This document shows, piece by piece, positions 63,877 through 64,000 of a stretch of 64,000 nucleotides of DNA. The notes beneath the pieces were generated by a model that saw only the letters and a list, made by a program, of their open reading frames with translations, did no database searches and was not told the origin of the DNA. The position numbers were made by a program, and so were the translations under genes. Source of the DNA: Evansella sp. AB-P1 (GTDB lineage Bacteria; Bacillota; Bacilli; Bacillales; Salisediminibacteriaceae); NCBI RefSeq assembly GCF_029688925.1, contig NZ_JARUKY010000007.1, positions 166,943 through 230,942 of the forward strand, read 5' to 3'. Positions within the stretch are counted from its first letter, which is position 1. Each line of letters begins with the position of its first letter.

Positions 63877-63999
63877 AAGAAAAGCACAAGGCACCCCAAT
63901 TCCGCCTAAGTACAGCCTACGTCCTGTGGGCAACGGCTAAATCATCGTCGTCCTTACTCCTAGACATCAATAGAAAAAAACTATAAATTCTTACCTTTG
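63877..63999 (+). repeat. Dispersed repeat, GTCCT-hairpin family A, short copy at the window edge
   Basis: It reads AAGAAAAGCACAAGGCACC... to ...AAATTCTTACCTTT. The single module has inner stem GCCTAC/GTGGGC around GTCCT (63915-63931). It joins the front of module 1 to the tail of module 2 of the long copies. The 63654-63876 spacer upstream shows no gene. Confidence 0.8.
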
Positions 64000-64000
64000 A

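Overview
This is an AT-rich chromosomal window from a spore-forming member of the Bacillaceae. The SpoVA, SpoIIA/SigF, SpoIIM, DacF and MciZ genes show that it sporulates. The gene order lysA, spoVA, sigF-spoIIAB-spoIIAA, dacF, pdp, punA, deoB, xerD, yqzK, fur, spoIIM, endoQ (yqxK), nudF, mciZ, yqkF follows that known from Bacillus subtilis and relatives. A NaChBac-type sodium channel and many acidic proteins would suit an alkaliphilic or salt-tolerant genus such as Evansella, Salipaludibacillus or Alkalihalobacillus; the genus is an inference. No rRNA, tRNA, CRISPR array, prophage or intact insertion sequence was seen.

Layout. 0.1-4.7 kb: a DUF309 gene and the ribDE-ribBA-ribH operon (minus strand) behind an FMN riboswitch and terminator. 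4.8-6.7 kb: ppiB and lysA. 7.0-10.1 kb: a reduced spoVA operon (AA, AB, AEa, AF). 10.7-13.5 kb: dacF and the spoIIA operon. 13.7-17.9 kb: a nucleoside salvage operon, deoB, two punA paralogues and pdp. 18-25 kb: xerD, yqzK, fur, spoIIM, endoQ, nudF, mciZ, a DUF3866 gene and an aldo/keto reductase. 25-31 kb (plus strand): uppP, a ycgR/ycgQ permease pair with His-rich segments, then a guanine riboswitch with xpt and a nucleobase permease. 31-34 kb: an SDR enzyme and an AsnO-type asparagine synthetase. 34.4-37.4 kb: a biofilm fibre cluster, tasA, tapA, sipW and a new-looking TasA-like protein with a sortase signal. 38-41 kb: a tyrosine phosphatase and an ECF sigma factor with a very large membrane partner. 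42-44 kb: a LexA-controlled yolD/uvrX pair. 44-53 kb: gltC/gdhA, an SDR, proC, an FAD oxidoreductase, a sodium channel, tnrA and a divergent polysaccharide deacetylase. 53-64 kb: a repeat-rich spacer, rocB, cbpB, DUF4236, C39-like, asnB, SulP and AEC transporter genes.

Small dispersed repeats punctuate the spacers. One structural module, a nested hairpin with a GTCCT loop, occurs at five loci in two element families. Its stems change by compensating base pairs, and it resembles the Bacillaceae-1 RNA motif as I recall it. A second family, about 60 bp with ATATTTTCA/TGAAAATAT ends, has two full-length-like and two partial copies.

The best leads are: a tandem purine nucleoside phosphorylase whose two purine-selecting residues look like those of methylthioadenosine phosphorylase; the sortase-tagged TasA-like gene in the tasA cluster; the covarying GTCCT-hairpin repeats; and an extended mciZ that runs antisense into its neighbour.
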